From Streptomyces sp. I05A-00742 (GTDB lineage Bacteria > Actinomycetota > Actinomycetes > Streptomycetales > Streptomycetaceae), in contig NZ_JABETO010000012.1 in the NCBI RefSeq assembly GCF_013055795.1, positions 17,092 through 81,091 of the forward strand: a stretch of 64,000 bases of DNA, given 5' to 3'. The notes under the pieces are model-generated. The model was not told where the DNA came from, did no database searches, and worked only from the letters and a program-made list of their open reading frames with translations. Every line of letters begins with the position of its first letter. The first letter of the stretch is position 1. This document shows, piece by piece, positions 16,714-25,279 of this stretch. Both the position numbers and the translations under genes were made by a program.

Positions 16714-17856
16714 ATGACGGAGACGACAGTCGGCATCGGCGGCGCCGCGGAGAGCACCGACATGGTGCTCAACATCGGCCCTCAGCACCCCTCCACCCAC
16801 GGGGTGCTGCGGCTGCGCCTCGTCCTCGACGGCGAGCGCGTCCGCAGCGCCGAGCCGGTGATCGGTTATATGCACCGCGGCGCGGAGAAGCTCTTCGAGG
16901 CCCGCGACTACCGCCAGATCGTCATGCTCGCCAACCGCCACGACTGGCTGTCCGCCTTCTCCAACGAGCTCGGCGTCGTCATGGCCGTCGAGCGCATGCT
17001 GGGCATGGAGGTGCCCGAGCGCGCGGTGTGGGCCCGCACCCTGCTCGCCGAGCTGAACCGGATCCTCAACCACCTGATGTTCCTCGGCTCCTACCCGCTG
17101 GAGCTCGGCGGCATCACGCCCGTCTTCCACGCCTTCCGCGAGCGCGAGGTGCTCCAGGCGGTGATGGAGGAGGTCTCGGGCGGCCGGATGCACTACATGT
17201 TCAACCGCGTCGGCGGCCTCAAGGAGGACCTGCCCGCCGGCTGGCTCGGCCGCGCCCGGCAGGCGGTGGCCGACGTCCGCTCCCGCATGGACGTCCACGA
17301 CCGCCTCGTCCTCGGCAACGAGATCTTCCGCGGCCGGACGCGCGGCATCGGCGTCCTGTCCCGCGAGGCCGTCCACGCCTACGGCGTCAGCGGCCCCATC
17401 GCCCGCGCCTCCGGCGTCGACTTCGACCTGCGCCGTGACGAGCCCTACCTCGCCTACGGCGAGCTCGCCGACGTCCTCGAGGTCGTCACCCGCCAGGAGG
17501 GCGACTGCCTCGCCCGCTTCGAGTGCCTCCTCGACCAGACCCACAACTCCCTGGCCCTCGCCGACGCCTGCCTCGACCGCCTCGCCACCCTCCCCCCCGG
17601 CCCCGTCAACCAACGCCTCCCCAAGGTCCTCAAGGCCCCCGAAGGCGCCACCTACGCCTGGACCGAGAACCCCCTCGGCCTCAACGGCTACTACCTCGTC
17701 TCCAAGGGCGAGAAGACGCCCTACCGGCTGAAGCTGCGGTCCGCGTCCTTCAACAACATCCAGGCGCTGGTGGAGCTGCTGCCGGGGACGCTGGTGGCGG
17801 ACATGGTGGCGATTCTGGGGTCGTTGTTCTTTGTGGTGGGGGACATCGACAAGTGA
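16714..17856 (+). CDS. nuoD: orphan NADH-quinone oxidoreductase subunit D (NuoD-like)
   Basis: 380 residues, hydrogenase-large-subunit fold that in complex I forms the quinone pocket near cluster N2. The hallmark N-terminus [15 protein letters not shown] (20-34) and [14 protein letters not shown] (49-62) are present; Arg55 in MHRG corresponds to the arginine dimethylated in mammalian NDUFS2. Family motifs [19 protein letters not shown] and [26 protein letters not shown] region are intact. No other nuo gene is nearby, so this is a second, stand-alone copy as known in Streptomyces. Probably an operon with the methyltransferase upstream. Confidence 0.93.
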   Translation: MTETTVGIGGAAESTDMVLNIGPQHPSTHGVLRLRLVLDGERVRSAEPVIGYMHRGAEKLFEARDYRQIVMLANRHDWLSAFSNELGVVMAVERMLGMEVPERAVWARTLLAELNRILNHLMFLGSYPLELGGITPVFHAFREREVLQAVMEEVSGGRMHYMFNRVGGLKEDLPAGWLGRARQAVADVRSRMDVHDRLVLGNEIFRGRTRGIGVLSREAVHAYGVSGPIARASGVDFDLRRDEPYLAYGELADVLEVVTRQEGDCLARFECLLDQTHNSLALADACLDRLATLPPGPVNQRLPKVLKAPEGATYAWTENPLGLNGYYLVSKGEKTPYRLKLRSASFNNIQALVELLPGTLVADMVAILGSLFFVVGDIDK

Positions 17857-17869
17857 GGCGGTCCCCGCA

Positions 17870-18047
17870 CCCCCGAGCGCGCCTGCGGCGCGCGTCCTCA
17901 AACTCCCCCAGAGGGGGCACCCCCAACGGGCTGAATAGCCCGTCCGGCGTTTGAGGACAACCGCGCGGAGCGCGGTTTCAGGGGGCGCGGGGCCCTCCCC
18001 GCAGAAACGGTGAAAGGGAGGGACCGGGGCACCCCTCCCCAGAGCAC
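17870..18047 (+). repeat. dispersed intergenic repeat, copy 1
   Basis: Shares ordered modules with copy 2 (36129-36299): the inverted repeat GTCCTCAAA...TTTGAGGAC ending in CCCGTCCGGCGTTTGAGGAC (17940-17959), a CCGCGC-GGA-GCGCGG hairpin, TTTCA followed by a GCGGGG/CCCCGC hairpin, GAAACGGTGAAA, and GAGGGACCGGGGCACCCCT. Left and right arms are less perfect than in copy 2. It fills the gap between the converging nuoD and 18048-19280 genes and could act as a bidirectional terminator. Confidence 0.8.
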
Positions 18048-19280
18048 TCAGATCGCGTCCCGCAGCTCCGCTACATCGATCTGCTCCGTCTCGTCATGAG
18101 CCGTCAGATCAATGACAGCCAGCGCCTCCTCGCCCACCACATCAGCAAGATCCTGCCCCTCCACAGCCGCCTTCGCCGCGGCAGCGGCCTGCTTCGCACC
18201 ATGCTGCGTCCCGAAGAAGTCAAACCCCCCGGTAGTCCGCTTCACAGGCGGAGAAGGCCGCCGCACCGGCATGGCAGGCCGGGCATCCGCCACCGGCGCG
18301 GGAACCACAGGACGCGCCTCACGCACGGCAACAGCCGCCTCCGGACGCACCTCCGGCTCGCGATTCTCCACGGCCTCCACGGCCTCCACGGCCTCCACGG
18401 CCTCCGTGGCCTCCGTGGCCTCCGCCGTCATGCTCTCAACAGGCTCGAACACAGCCGGCGCCAACGCCGCAGGCTCAGGAACAACCGGCGCCGCCGCCCA
18501 CGCGGCAGCCGCAGCCGGCACCACGGGCGCATCGGACGCCGCGGGAACGGCCGGGGTCTCCACGGCCGAGGACTCCTCAGCCGAGGCGCGCTGCTCAGCC
18601 GAGGCCCGCTCCCCCGCCTCCCGCTGCGCGGCACCGTTCCGCTCAAGATCCCGCAGAGCGTCCGCCGCCCGGCGGAACGCGGTCGCGCCGACCCGTCCCT
18701 CAGCACGGGCCTGCACCACCGAGCGGGCGTGCATGGCGGACTCCAGCGCCCGGGCCGCCTTGGGCACCCCGGCCTTCTCACTCTTCTCGTCGCGCTCGGC
18801 GAGCGCGGCAAGCTCCGCGAGCTCGCCGCGCGACGTCTCCAGCAGACGCCGCCCCTCCAGCGCACTGGCCCGCTCGGTCTCGGCGGTGGCGTAGCGGCGC
18901 AGCAGGTCGGCGTGTTCGGTGCGGAGCCGCGCCAGCTCGGCGCGCTTGCCGCGGAGCTTGATCTCCAGCCGGGCGCGGGCCTGGCGGGTGTCCTCCAGGT
19001 CCGTCTCCAGCTCGGCGAGGCGCTCGTCGGTCTTCCACTCGTCGCGCACGCGGGCGGCGGTGAGCTGGGCCACCCGCTTGCCCGCCGACCGGTCCCAACG
19101 GCGCATCAGCACCGAGCCGACGACGGCCGCCGCGGCGGCACCCGCGGCGAGCCCGCGTATGACAAGTGATTCGTCCACCGTCCAGGCCCCGGCCGCGCAG
19201 GCGACTGATGTCGCGGCGATCAGCGAAGAGGGAAGAAGCCGGTGCAGGGATGTGGAATGGCGGTGGCGTCCTCGTGGCAT
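18048..19280 (-). CDS. coiled-coil membrane-anchored hypothetical protein
   Basis: 410 residues. Two N-terminal hydrophobic helices (about residues 14-31 and 41-59), then a long coiled coil (about 65-175: ELETDLEDTRQARARLEIKLRGKRAELARLRTE in pieces), a helical region and an Ala/Pro/Val/Glu-rich disordered segment containing the repeat EAVEAVEAVEAVE, and a conserved-looking end with TTGGFDFFGTQ and LADVVGEEALAVIDL. The topology suggests a cell-envelope scaffold facing the cytoplasm, but no function is known to me. The next gene downstream on this strand is separated by a repeat element. Confidence 0.8.
   Translation of the reverse strand: MPRGRHRHSTSLHRLLPSSLIAATSVACAAGAWTVDESLVIRGLAAGAAAAAVVGSVLMRRWDRSAGKRVAQLTAARVRDEWKTDERLAELETDLEDTRQARARLEIKLRGKRAELARLRTEHADLLRRYATAETERASALEGRRLLETSRGELAELAALAERDEKSEKAGVPKAARALESAMHARSVVQARAEGRVGATAFRRAADALRDLERNGAAQREAGERASAEQRASAEESSAVETPAVPAASDAPVVPAAAAAWAAAPVVPEPAALAPAVFEPVESMTAEATEATEAVEAVEAVEAVENREPEVRPEAAVAVREARPVVPAPVADARPAMPVRRPSPPVKRTTGGFDFFGTQHGAKQAAAAAKAAVEGQDLADVVGEEALAVIDLTAHDETEQIDVAELRDAI
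18370..18425 (-). repeat. nine-base tandem repeat within the coiled-coil gene
   Basis: About six copies of a nine-base unit (CACGGCCTC, later variant GTGGCCTCC) read in frame on the minus strand as Glu-Ala-Val or Glu-Ala-Thr triplets. Length is a multiple of three, so copy number can vary without breaking the frame. Confidence 0.8.
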
Positions 19281-19365
19281 GGCCAGAAACTTACCGTGCG
19301 TTGCGGCGAAAGTGTGACTCCACCACCAAACCGTTCCCTTGATCTTACTTCTTCCCTACCGACCC

Positions 19366-20352
19366 CTACTTGCTCAGCAGACGCTTGTCCTTGAGGTACT
19401 GCGCGGCCACATCCGCCGGCTTGAGCCGCTCGGCGTCCACCTTCTTGTTGAGTTCGGTGAGATCTTCCGTGGTCAACACCTTGTTGAGTTTGGCGAGCGC
19501 ATCCACGACCTGCTGCGAACCCGCCTTCCGCGCATTCACCACCGGCAGCACGTTGTCGGAGTTCTGCAGCTTCTTGTCGTCCTTGAGCACGACGAGACCG
19601 AACTGTTCCAGCGTGGCGTCCGTGGTCGTGGTGAGGACCATCTGGTCCTTGCCGTTCCTGACCGCCTGCTTGGCCTGGGTGCTGCCGACCTCCAACGGGT
19701 CTATGCCCGTGACGCGGATGCCGTAGGTCTTCTCCAGACCCGGCTTGCAGAAGGGCCGCTGGGTGCACTCGTCACCGGCCGCCAGCTTGACCGGCTCCTT
19801 CGACGCACCCAGGTCCGAAAGCGTCTTGAGCTGGTGTTTCTTCGCGAACTCCGCCGAGACGGCGAAGGCGTTCTGGTCCACGGCGCGGCCGGCGTCGAGC
19901 ACCTTCAGTCCCCGCGGTTCGGCGAGTTTCCGCAGGGCCTTCAGCGTGGTGTCCGGGTCGGCGGAGGCGACCTGGGGGGCGTCCTTCCCGTTCTGCTTCT
20001 TGTTCAGGAATTCCGCGAGCGTCGCCGCATACTCGGGGACGACATCGATCTGCCCCTTCTCCAGTGCCGGTTCATACAGCTCACGCGCGTCCACGGTCTT
20101 GATCGACGTGGAATATCCGGCGTCCTTCAACAGGCCCGCGTATATTTCCGCGAGCACCTTCGACTCGGTGAACGAGGCGGACCCGATCACCAGCGATCCG
20201 CGGCCCGACGCACTGGCCCCGCCGTCGCCGTCTCCGGACTTCTCCAGGCTGTCACCGCCGCACGCGGCCAGGCCCACCGTCAGGGCGGCGGCTCCTGCCG
20301 CCGCGAACGCGGCGCGGACTGCCCGCGCGCGGCGCGGGGTGGTGCTGGTCAT
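19366..20352 (-). CDS. osmoprotectant ABC transporter substrate-binding lipoprotein (OpuC/ProX type)
   Basis: 328 residues. Lipoprotein signal: basic start, hydrophobic stretch, lipobox LAAC with Cys31. Mature part is a quaternary-amine-binding fold: LVIGSASFTESKVLAEIYAGLLKDAGY (ligand-site start), TVDARELYEPALEKGQIDVVPEYAATL, and VLTTEDLTELNKKVDAERLKPADVAAQYLKDK at the end. Likely ligands are glycine betaine, choline or carnitine. The two permease genes lie upstream on the same strand and the ATPase gene is divergent, completing one importer. Confidence 0.92.
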   Translation of the reverse strand: MTSTTPRRARAVRAAFAAAGAAALTVGLAACGGDSLEKSGDGDGGASASGRGSLVIGSASFTESKVLAEIYAGLLKDAGYSTSIKTVDARELYEPALEKGQIDVVPEYAATLAEFLNKKQNGKDAPQVASADPDTTLKALRKLAEPRGLKVLDAGRAVDQNAFAVSAEFAKKHQLKTLSDLGASKEPVKLAAGDECTQRPFCKPGLEKTYGIRVTGIDPLEVGSTQAKQAVRNGKDQMVLTTTTDATLEQFGLVVLKDDKKLQNSDNVLPVVNARKAGSQQVVDALAKLNKVLTTEDLTELNKKVDAERLKPADVAAQYLKDKRLLSK

Positions 20353-20427
20353 GCGGCACTCCATCCATGTCGTCGGACGTCCGGCTCCCACCGGTCCGGC
20401 GGCGCGGACGTCCTCGGGTATGACGTT

Positions 20428-20444
20428 GCATCAACTGACGATGC
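20428..20444 (-). promoter_or_regulatory. inverted repeat between permease and binding-protein genes
   Basis: GCATC-N7-GATGC, flanked by TTG and CAA, lies in the 130-bp gap ahead of the lipoprotein gene. On the minus strand it overlaps a TTGACG hexamer, so it may mark an internal regulated promoter allowing separate expression of the binding protein. Confidence 0.35.
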
Positions 20445-20482
20445 GTCAACTACACATCTGCCGTGGGCATTCACGACCCGGC

Positions 20483-21214
20483 TCAGGCGGCGCTGCCCGC
20501 GGCGGGAAGCGCCTCGGCGGGCGCGTCGGGTATCCGTCCGGCCCGGGCCCTGCGGCGCCGCTGCCGGCTCATCCAGCGCTCCAGCGCCACGAACGCCCCC
20601 TCCACCACGAGCGCGAGCGCGGCGACCAGCAGGGCCCCGGCCACCACCTGCGGGGTGTCGGTGAGCCGGAAGCCCGCCGTGATGATCCGGCCCAGCCCGC
20701 CGCCGCCGACCATCGCGGCGATGGAGACGGTGGCCACGACCTGCACGGCGGCGGACCGCACGCCGGTCATCACCAGCGGCATGGCCAGCGGGAGTTCGAC
20801 CCGGCCGATGACCTGGCGGCCCGACATCCCCATGCCGCGCGCGGCCTCGACGACGTCGCGGTCCACCTCCCGCATGCCCACGTAGGCGTTGGTCAGCAGC
20901 GGGGGTATCGCGAAGAGCACGAGGGCGATGACGGTGGGCCATGAGTCGTACGTACCCAGCGGGCCCAGGGTCAGCAGGACCAGTACCGCGAAGGTGGGCA
21001 CCGCGCGCCCCGCGTTGGACAGGTTGACGGCCAGCGCGCCGCCCCGGCCGGTGTGGCCGAGCACGATCGCGAGGGGCAGGGCGATGGCGCAGGAGAGGAC
21101 CAGGCAGACCACGGTCAGCTGGAGGTGCTCGGCGAGCCGGTGCCACACCCCGTCCGCCCCGGACCAGTGCGATCCGGTGGAGAGCCAGGTCCAGGTCCTG
21201 GAGACGACGTCCAT
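20483..21214 (-). CDS. osmoprotectant ABC transporter permease
   Basis: 243 residues with five to six membrane helices. The inner-membrane EAA loop is ARGMGMSGRQVIGRVELPLAMPLVMTGVRSA, contacting the ATPase. TVSIAAMVGGGGLGRIITAGF is characteristic of OpuC/ProW-type permeases. The C-terminal tail is basic and Ala-rich. Overlaps the upstream permease stop by one base, indicating coupled translation and probably a heterodimeric permease. Confidence 0.92.
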   Translation of the reverse strand: MDVVSRTWTWLSTGSHWSGADGVWHRLAEHLQLTVVCLVLSCAIALPLAIVLGHTGRGGALAVNLSNAGRAVPTFAVLVLLTLGPLGTYDSWPTVIALVLFAIPPLLTNAYVGMREVDRDVVEAARGMGMSGRQVIGRVELPLAMPLVMTGVRSAAVQVVATVSIAAMVGGGGLGRIITAGFRLTDTPQVVAGALLVAALALVVEGAFVALERWMSRQRRRRARAGRIPDAPAEALPAAGSAA

Positions 21215-21951
21215 CAGGCCACCGCCCTCTTCCGTTCCTCACGCACCGCGCGCGTCCGCCTCGCCCCCCGCTGCCGCCGCGCCCCGCGGGTCCAGGGCGT
21301 CAGCAGGCGCTGGAGCCCCAGCAGCAGCACGTCAGCCACCACGGCCAGCAGCACGCACAGCACCGACGCCGTGAGGACCTGGGCCTTGAAGATGCTGTGC
21401 AGGCCCTCGTAGATCAGATTGCCCAGGCCTCCGTAGCCCGTGAGCGCGCCGACGGTGGTCAGCGAGACCGTCGACACGGTGGCGATCCGCACGCCCGCCA
21501 TCACCGCGGGCAGGGCGAGCGGCAGCTCCACCCCGAACAGCAGCCGCACCGGCCCGTAGCCCATGCCGCGCGCGGCCTCCCGGGCCTCCTCCGGCACGGC
21601 GGCCAGCCCGGCCAGGATGTTCCGCACGAGGATCGTCAGCGAGTACAGCACCAGGCCGGTGACCACGACGGCCGCCGAGAGCCCGAAGACCGGCACGAGC
21701 AGCGAGAACATCGCCAGGGACGGGATCGTGTAGAGCACCGTGGTCAGCCCGAGCACCGGGCCCGCGACACCCCGCCAGCGGCGCGCGGCCAGCGCCAGCG
21801 GGAACGCGATGATCAGCCCTATGCCGACGGACGCCAGCGTGATGCCGATGTGCTGAACGGTCGCGTCGACCAGTTCATGGCTCCGCGTCCGCACATACTC
21901 GCCACAGATCCAGTCGTTGTCGATCAGGCAATTGCCGCCCTGCCCCGCCAT
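21214..21951 (-). CDS. osmoprotectant ABC transporter permease
   Basis: 245 residues, about six membrane helices. EAA loop: AARGMGYGPVRLLFGVELPLALPAVMAGVRIA; TTVGALTGYGGLGNLIYEGL is the family pore-domain motif. First gene of the minus-strand half of the importer; a promoter of RecA-independent DNA-damage type lies about 45-65 bp upstream. ATPase gene is divergent. Confidence 0.92.
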   Translation of the reverse strand: MAGQGGNCLIDNDWICGEYVRTRSHELVDATVQHIGITLASVGIGLIIAFPLALAARRWRGVAGPVLGLTTVLYTIPSLAMFSLLVPVFGLSAAVVVTGLVLYSLTILVRNILAGLAAVPEEAREAARGMGYGPVRLLFGVELPLALPAVMAGVRIATVSTVSLTTVGALTGYGGLGNLIYEGLHSIFKAQVLTASVLCVLLAVVADVLLLGLQRLLTPWTRGARRQRGARRTRAVREERKRAVA

Positions 21952-21994
21952 GCGCGCTCACCTCCCCCTTGGCCTTCACCGACGGTTACTGGCG

Positions 21995-22017
21995 ACCCTA
22001 ACGCCCACCACTGACAA
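21995..22017 (-). promoter_or_regulatory. RecA-NDp/PafBC-type promoter of the importer permease operon
   Basis: On the minus strand the sequence is TTGTCAGTGGT, six bases, then TAGGGT, which matches the described RecA-independent DNA-damage promoter (TTGTCAGTGGC-N6-TAGGNT) in all but one base. The expected start site would be about 7 bases further on, leaving a leader of about 35 bases before the permease ATG. Confidence 0.65.
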
Positions 22018-22081
22018 TCGCCTGTGGGCCGTCGCACAGCCGGGGCGCCAGGACGTCACGACAGCGGAGGATGTGGCAACA

Positions 22082-23260
22082 ATGGGGGGCGTGATCCGAT
22101 TCGAGCACGTCACCAAGCGCTACGCCGATGGCACGACCGCCGTGGACGACCTGTCCTTCGAAGTGGCGGAGGGCGAGCTGGTCACGCTCGTCGGGCCGTC
22201 CGGCTGCGGCAAGACCACCACGATGAAGATGGTGAACCGGCTGATCGAGCCGACCGAGGGCCGGATCCTGCTGGACGGGCAGGACATCGCGGAGACGGAC
22301 CCGGTCGCCCTGCGGCGGCGCATCGGCTATGTGATCCAGCAGGTCGGGCTGTTCCCGCACAAGACCGTCCTCGAGAACACCGCGACCGTCCCGCACCTGC
22401 TGGGCTGGCAGCGGAAGAAGGCCCGCGACCGCGCGGCCGAGCTGCTGGAACTCGTCGGCCTCGACCCCGCCCTGCACGGCGACCGCTACCCCGACCAGCT
22501 CTCCGGCGGTCAGCGCCAGCGCGTCGGCGTCGCCCGGGCCCTCGCCGCCGACCCGCCGGTCCTGCTGATGGACGAACCGTTCGGAGCGGTCGACCCGGTC
22601 GTCCGTGAGCGCCTGCAGAACGAATTCCTGCGACTTCAGTCACAGGTGCGCAAGACCGTGCTCTTCGTCACCCATGACATCGAGGAAGCCGTCCGCCTCG
22701 GCGACCGCATCGCGGTCTACGGCCATGGCCGCATCGAACAGTTGGACGCGCCCTCGGCGGTGCTCGGCGCCCCCGCCACCCCGTACGTCGCCGATTTCGT
22801 CGGCGCCGACCGGGGCCTGAAGCGGCTCTCCGTCACCCCGATCGAACGCGGCGACCTCGAACAGCCCCCCGTCGTCCATCTGGACGACCCGGTGGGAACG
22901 GCCACCAGCCGGCTCGCCAGGGAAGGCGCGGACTGGGCCGTCGTCCTGGACGACGGCGAGAAGCTGCACGGCTGGGTGGCGGCGGACGCGATCCTCCACG
23001 CGACCGACGGGACCGTGCGGGACCACGCCCGGCGCATGGACGCGTGGCTGCCCGTGGGGGCGCCGCTGAAGCAGGCGTTCAGCACGATGCTGCAGCACGA
23101 CGCGGGGTGGATCGCGGTGCTCGACGGCGACGGCTCCGACCACTTCCTCGGCGTCCTCACCCCCGCGGGTCTGCACGAGGCGCTGAGGCGGTCGATCGGG
23201 GCGGACGCGCAGGGGGCGGAGCGGGCCGACATCGACCTGCGGACGGTGTCGCGGCGGTGA
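22082..23260 (+). CDS. osmoprotectant ABC transporter ATP-binding protein (OpuCA type, CBS domains)
   Basis: 392 residues. Walker A GPSGCGKT 38-45, Q-loop in YVIQQVGLFPHKTV, signature LSGGQRQRVGVARAL, Walker B LLMDEPFGAVD, H-loop VTHD. The C-terminal about 110 residues contain CBS-type sequence (MDAWLPVGAPLKQAFSTML; WIAVLDGDG) as in osmoregulated ABC ATPases, where it senses ionic strength. ATG chosen with GGAGG eleven bases upstream; GTG at 22091 is an alternative. Divergent from the permease genes. Confidence 0.94.
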   Translation: MGGVIRFEHVTKRYADGTTAVDDLSFEVAEGELVTLVGPSGCGKTTTMKMVNRLIEPTEGRILLDGQDIAETDPVALRRRIGYVIQQVGLFPHKTVLENTATVPHLLGWQRKKARDRAAELLELVGLDPALHGDRYPDQLSGGQRQRVGVARALAADPPVLLMDEPFGAVDPVVRERLQNEFLRLQSQVRKTVLFVTHDIEEAVRLGDRIAVYGHGRIEQLDAPSAVLGAPATPYVADFVGADRGLKRLSVTPIERGDLEQPPVVHLDDPVGTATSRLAREGADWAVVLDDGEKLHGWVAADAILHATDGTVRDHARRMDAWLPVGAPLKQAFSTMLQHDAGWIAVLDGDGSDHFLGVLTPAGLHEALRRSIGADAQGAERADIDLRTVSRR

Positions 23261-23407
23261 GCTACGGGACGCGGCGGCGGTGACCACGGAGCGGACCGGG
23301 CGGGCCGGATGCGGCTCGCCCCGCCTCCCGTCACCCCCGCCAACACCGGACGGCCCGTTCGGCCATCCGGTACAAAAAGCCCTGTCCGCCGGCGGAGCGG
23401 CAGCGCC

Positions 23408-23896
23408 CTACGCCGGCTTCCCCTCGCCCGGCCCCTCGTCCTCGTCCTCCGGCAGCTTGCACACCCGCTCCATGAAGAACGCGGCGGCCACCACGCACGC
23501 CCCGGCCAGCACCGAGGCCCCCGCGTAGATCGTCTGCTCCCGCCGGGCGTCGGTCTCCATGCCGTCCAGCAGCAGGAAGACACCGACCCCGCCGTACGCG
23601 CCGGACACCAGCGCCGCCACCAGGGCGCTCGCCTGGCCGAAGACCACGGCACGGGCCGCCAGCAGCGGGTCGACGCCCTTGGCTCCGGGGCGCCGCTCGC
23701 GCTGGGCGCGGAGCCGGGCGCGGAGCGAGATCGCCGTCGCGAAGAGGACGACGGCGATGACGGCCAGCACGATCGGCGCCGCGACCGGCACGCTCGGCAG
23801 CGTGCCGAAGGCGTCCCAGAGCCGGGCACCCGCCCAGGACAGCACCCCGGCCGCGAAGAACAGGCCGAGCAGCACCCCGATCCGAAGTTGCTTCAC
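23408..23896 (-). CDS. DUF3180 membrane protein
   Basis: 162 residues with four membrane helices (about 5-25, 38-58, 86-108 and 120-142), basic loops between helices 2 and 3 (SLRARLRAQRERRPGAKG) and an acidic tail (EDEDEGPGEG). The motif GVDPLLAARAVVFGQASALVAALVSG marks the DUF3180 family, typically the last gene of the actinobacterial fol cluster, as here after folK. Function unknown. Confidence 0.88.
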   Translation of the reverse strand: MKQLRIGVLLGLFFAAGVLSWAGARLWDAFGTLPSVPVAAPIVLAVIAVVLFATAISLRARLRAQRERRPGAKGVDPLLAARAVVFGQASALVAALVSGAYGGVGVFLLLDGMETDARREQTIYAGASVLAGACVVAAAFFMERVCKLPEDEDEGPGEGKPA

Positions 23897-23946
23897 CGAG
23901 CCGTCAGCCCCTCGTCGTCGTCATCCGTACGTATCTCGCCCAACGG

Positions 23947-24540
23947 CTACTCGGGCAGCCTGAGTTCCAGGTCCACCCGCGGCCGCACGCCCTCACGGAC
24001 GATCCCGGCCAGCAGGTCGGCGACCGGTCCGCGTCCCGGAACAACGGCCTCCGGGTCCACGTCGTACCACGGAACCAGCACGAAGGCACGCTCGTGCGCG
24101 CGCGGATGCGGCAGCGTCAGCAGCGGATCGTCGGAGATCACGTCCTGATAGGTGACGATGTCCACGTCGATCGTCCGCGGCCCCCAGCGCTCGTCGCGCA
24201 CGCGCTCGAACGCCTCCTCGATGGCGTGGCCGCGCTCCAGCAGGGAGGCCGGCGGCAGCGTGGTCTTCACCAGCACCACCGCGTTGAAGTACGTCGGCTG
24301 GGAGCCGGGGTCGACGCCCCAGGGCTCCGTCTCGTAGACCGGGGAGACCGCCTTCACCCGCAGGCCGGGCGTGTCCTCCAGGGCGTCGATGGCGCCCTGG
24401 AGCGTCTCCAGGCGGTTGCCCAGGTTGCTGCCGAGCGACAGCACGGCCCACTGGGGGTTGCTCAGGGTCACATCGGCCGCGTCCACCTGCTCCACCACGG
24501 AGGCGGGCACCGGCTGCACGGTCGGGTCGCTGCTGCTCAT
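23947..24540 (-). CDS. folK: 2-amino-4-hydroxy-6-hydroxymethyldihydropteridine diphosphokinase
   Basis: Transfers pyrophosphate from ATP to hydroxymethyl-dihydropterin in folate synthesis. 197 residues; a 30-residue N-terminal extension precedes the catalytic domain. Motifs SLGSNLGNRLETLQGAIDAL, YETEPWGV, QPTYFNAVV, ERWGPRTIDVDIV (metal-binding Asp pair) and LPHPRAHERAFVLVPW are intact. ATG overlaps the folB stop (ATGA), indicating coupling. Confidence 0.96.
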   Translation of the reverse strand: MSSSDPTVQPVPASVVEQVDAADVTLSNPQWAVLSLGSNLGNRLETLQGAIDALEDTPGLRVKAVSPVYETEPWGVDPGSQPTYFNAVVLVKTTLPPASLLERGHAIEEAFERVRDERWGPRTIDVDIVTYQDVISDDPLLTLPHPRAHERAFVLVPWYDVDPEAVVPGRGPVADLLAGIVREGVRPRVDLELRLPE

Positions 24541-24896
24541 ACTCGGCTCCGGGTAATCGTGATCGTCACATCGTCGAAGGGCACGGTGATCGGGGCGTCC
24601 GGCTTGTGCACGACCACCTCGACCTCCTGCACGGCGTCGTGCTTCAGGCACTGCTCGGCGATCCGCTCGGCAAGGGTCTCGATGAGGTCGACGGGCTCGC
24701 CCTGCACGATGCCGACGGCCTCCTCGGCCACGATGCCGTAGTGCACGGTCTTCGTGAGGTCGTCGTCGGCCGCGGCGGGCCGGGTGTCCAGGCCCAGCAC
24801 GAGATCCACGACGAAGGTCTGGCCTTCTTCGCGTTCTCGGGGGAAGACCCCATGGTGCCCGCGAGCCTTCAGGCCGCGCAGCGCGACACGGTCCAC
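24537..24896 (-). CDS. folB: dihydroneopterin aldolase
   Basis: Cleaves dihydroneopterin to hydroxymethyl-dihydropterin and glycolaldehyde. 119 residues from a GTG eight bases after AGGAG; the protein begins VDRVALRGLKARGHHGVFPRER. Catalytic features: GxHGV loop (ARGHHGVF), Glu in GQTFVVDLVL region, VHYG, LIETLAERIA and VVVHKPDAPI. Overlaps folK. A promoter-like element (TAGATT at 25023-25028) lies about 130 bp upstream, so folB-folK-DUF3180 may be transcribed independently of folP. Confidence 0.95.
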   Translation of the reverse strand: MDRVALRGLKARGHHGVFPREREEGQTFVVDLVLGLDTRPAAADDDLTKTVHYGIVAEEAVGIVQGEPVDLIETLAERIAEQCLKHDAVQEVEVVVHKPDAPITVPFDDVTITITRSRV

Positions 24897-25279
24897 ACGA
24901 ATCACTCCTGCTGGTCGTCGGTGACGGGTACCTCCCGCGCCCTCGCGGCCACGGGGGGAGGGACCTCCGGCGGCGGCCGGTACGTCACCCGTCCCCGGCC
25001 TTCGACCGGGATACCCAACGTCGAATCTACCTGCGAGCACCGACAGCGTCCGGCCACGGGTGCCCCGGCCCGGGAACGGCTGTGATGCAGGTCACCGGCG
25101 TCCGCCGCGTTCCCCGGCCGGCGTATGAGCACCCATACCCGCCGAGGAAGCACCTCGAACGAGTGGCCACAGATCCATCACACTGACGCAGGGCGGTGAC
25201 GCCCCGAGCGCCCGTCCTCAGCCCCCCGAGCGCCCGTCCTCAGCCCCGCCCGCCCGTCCTCGGCCCTGCGCACCCGTGC
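24897..25279. other. 383-bp gap between the NTF2-like gene and folB
   Basis: No gene accepted. It contains two consecutive copies of a 22- to 23-base unit with the core GAGCGCCCGTCCTCAGCCCC (about 25206-25248) plus a degenerate third, just past the NTF2-like stop. On the minus strand it has a TAGATT hexamer (25023-25028) preceded at 11 bases by CTGTCG (25040-25045), which resembles the RecA-NDp spacing and may drive folB. Confidence 0.5.

Noticed and set aside
18370..18425. regular repeats considered as a CRISPR array
   Set aside because: Units are nine bases, contiguous and in frame; no spacers. The same applies to 55675-55746 and 63933-63995.
24902..25153. possible 83-residue gene ahead of folB
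   Set aside because: No ribosome-binding site, no recognisable protein pattern, and it would cover the likely folB promoter; treated as leader sequence.
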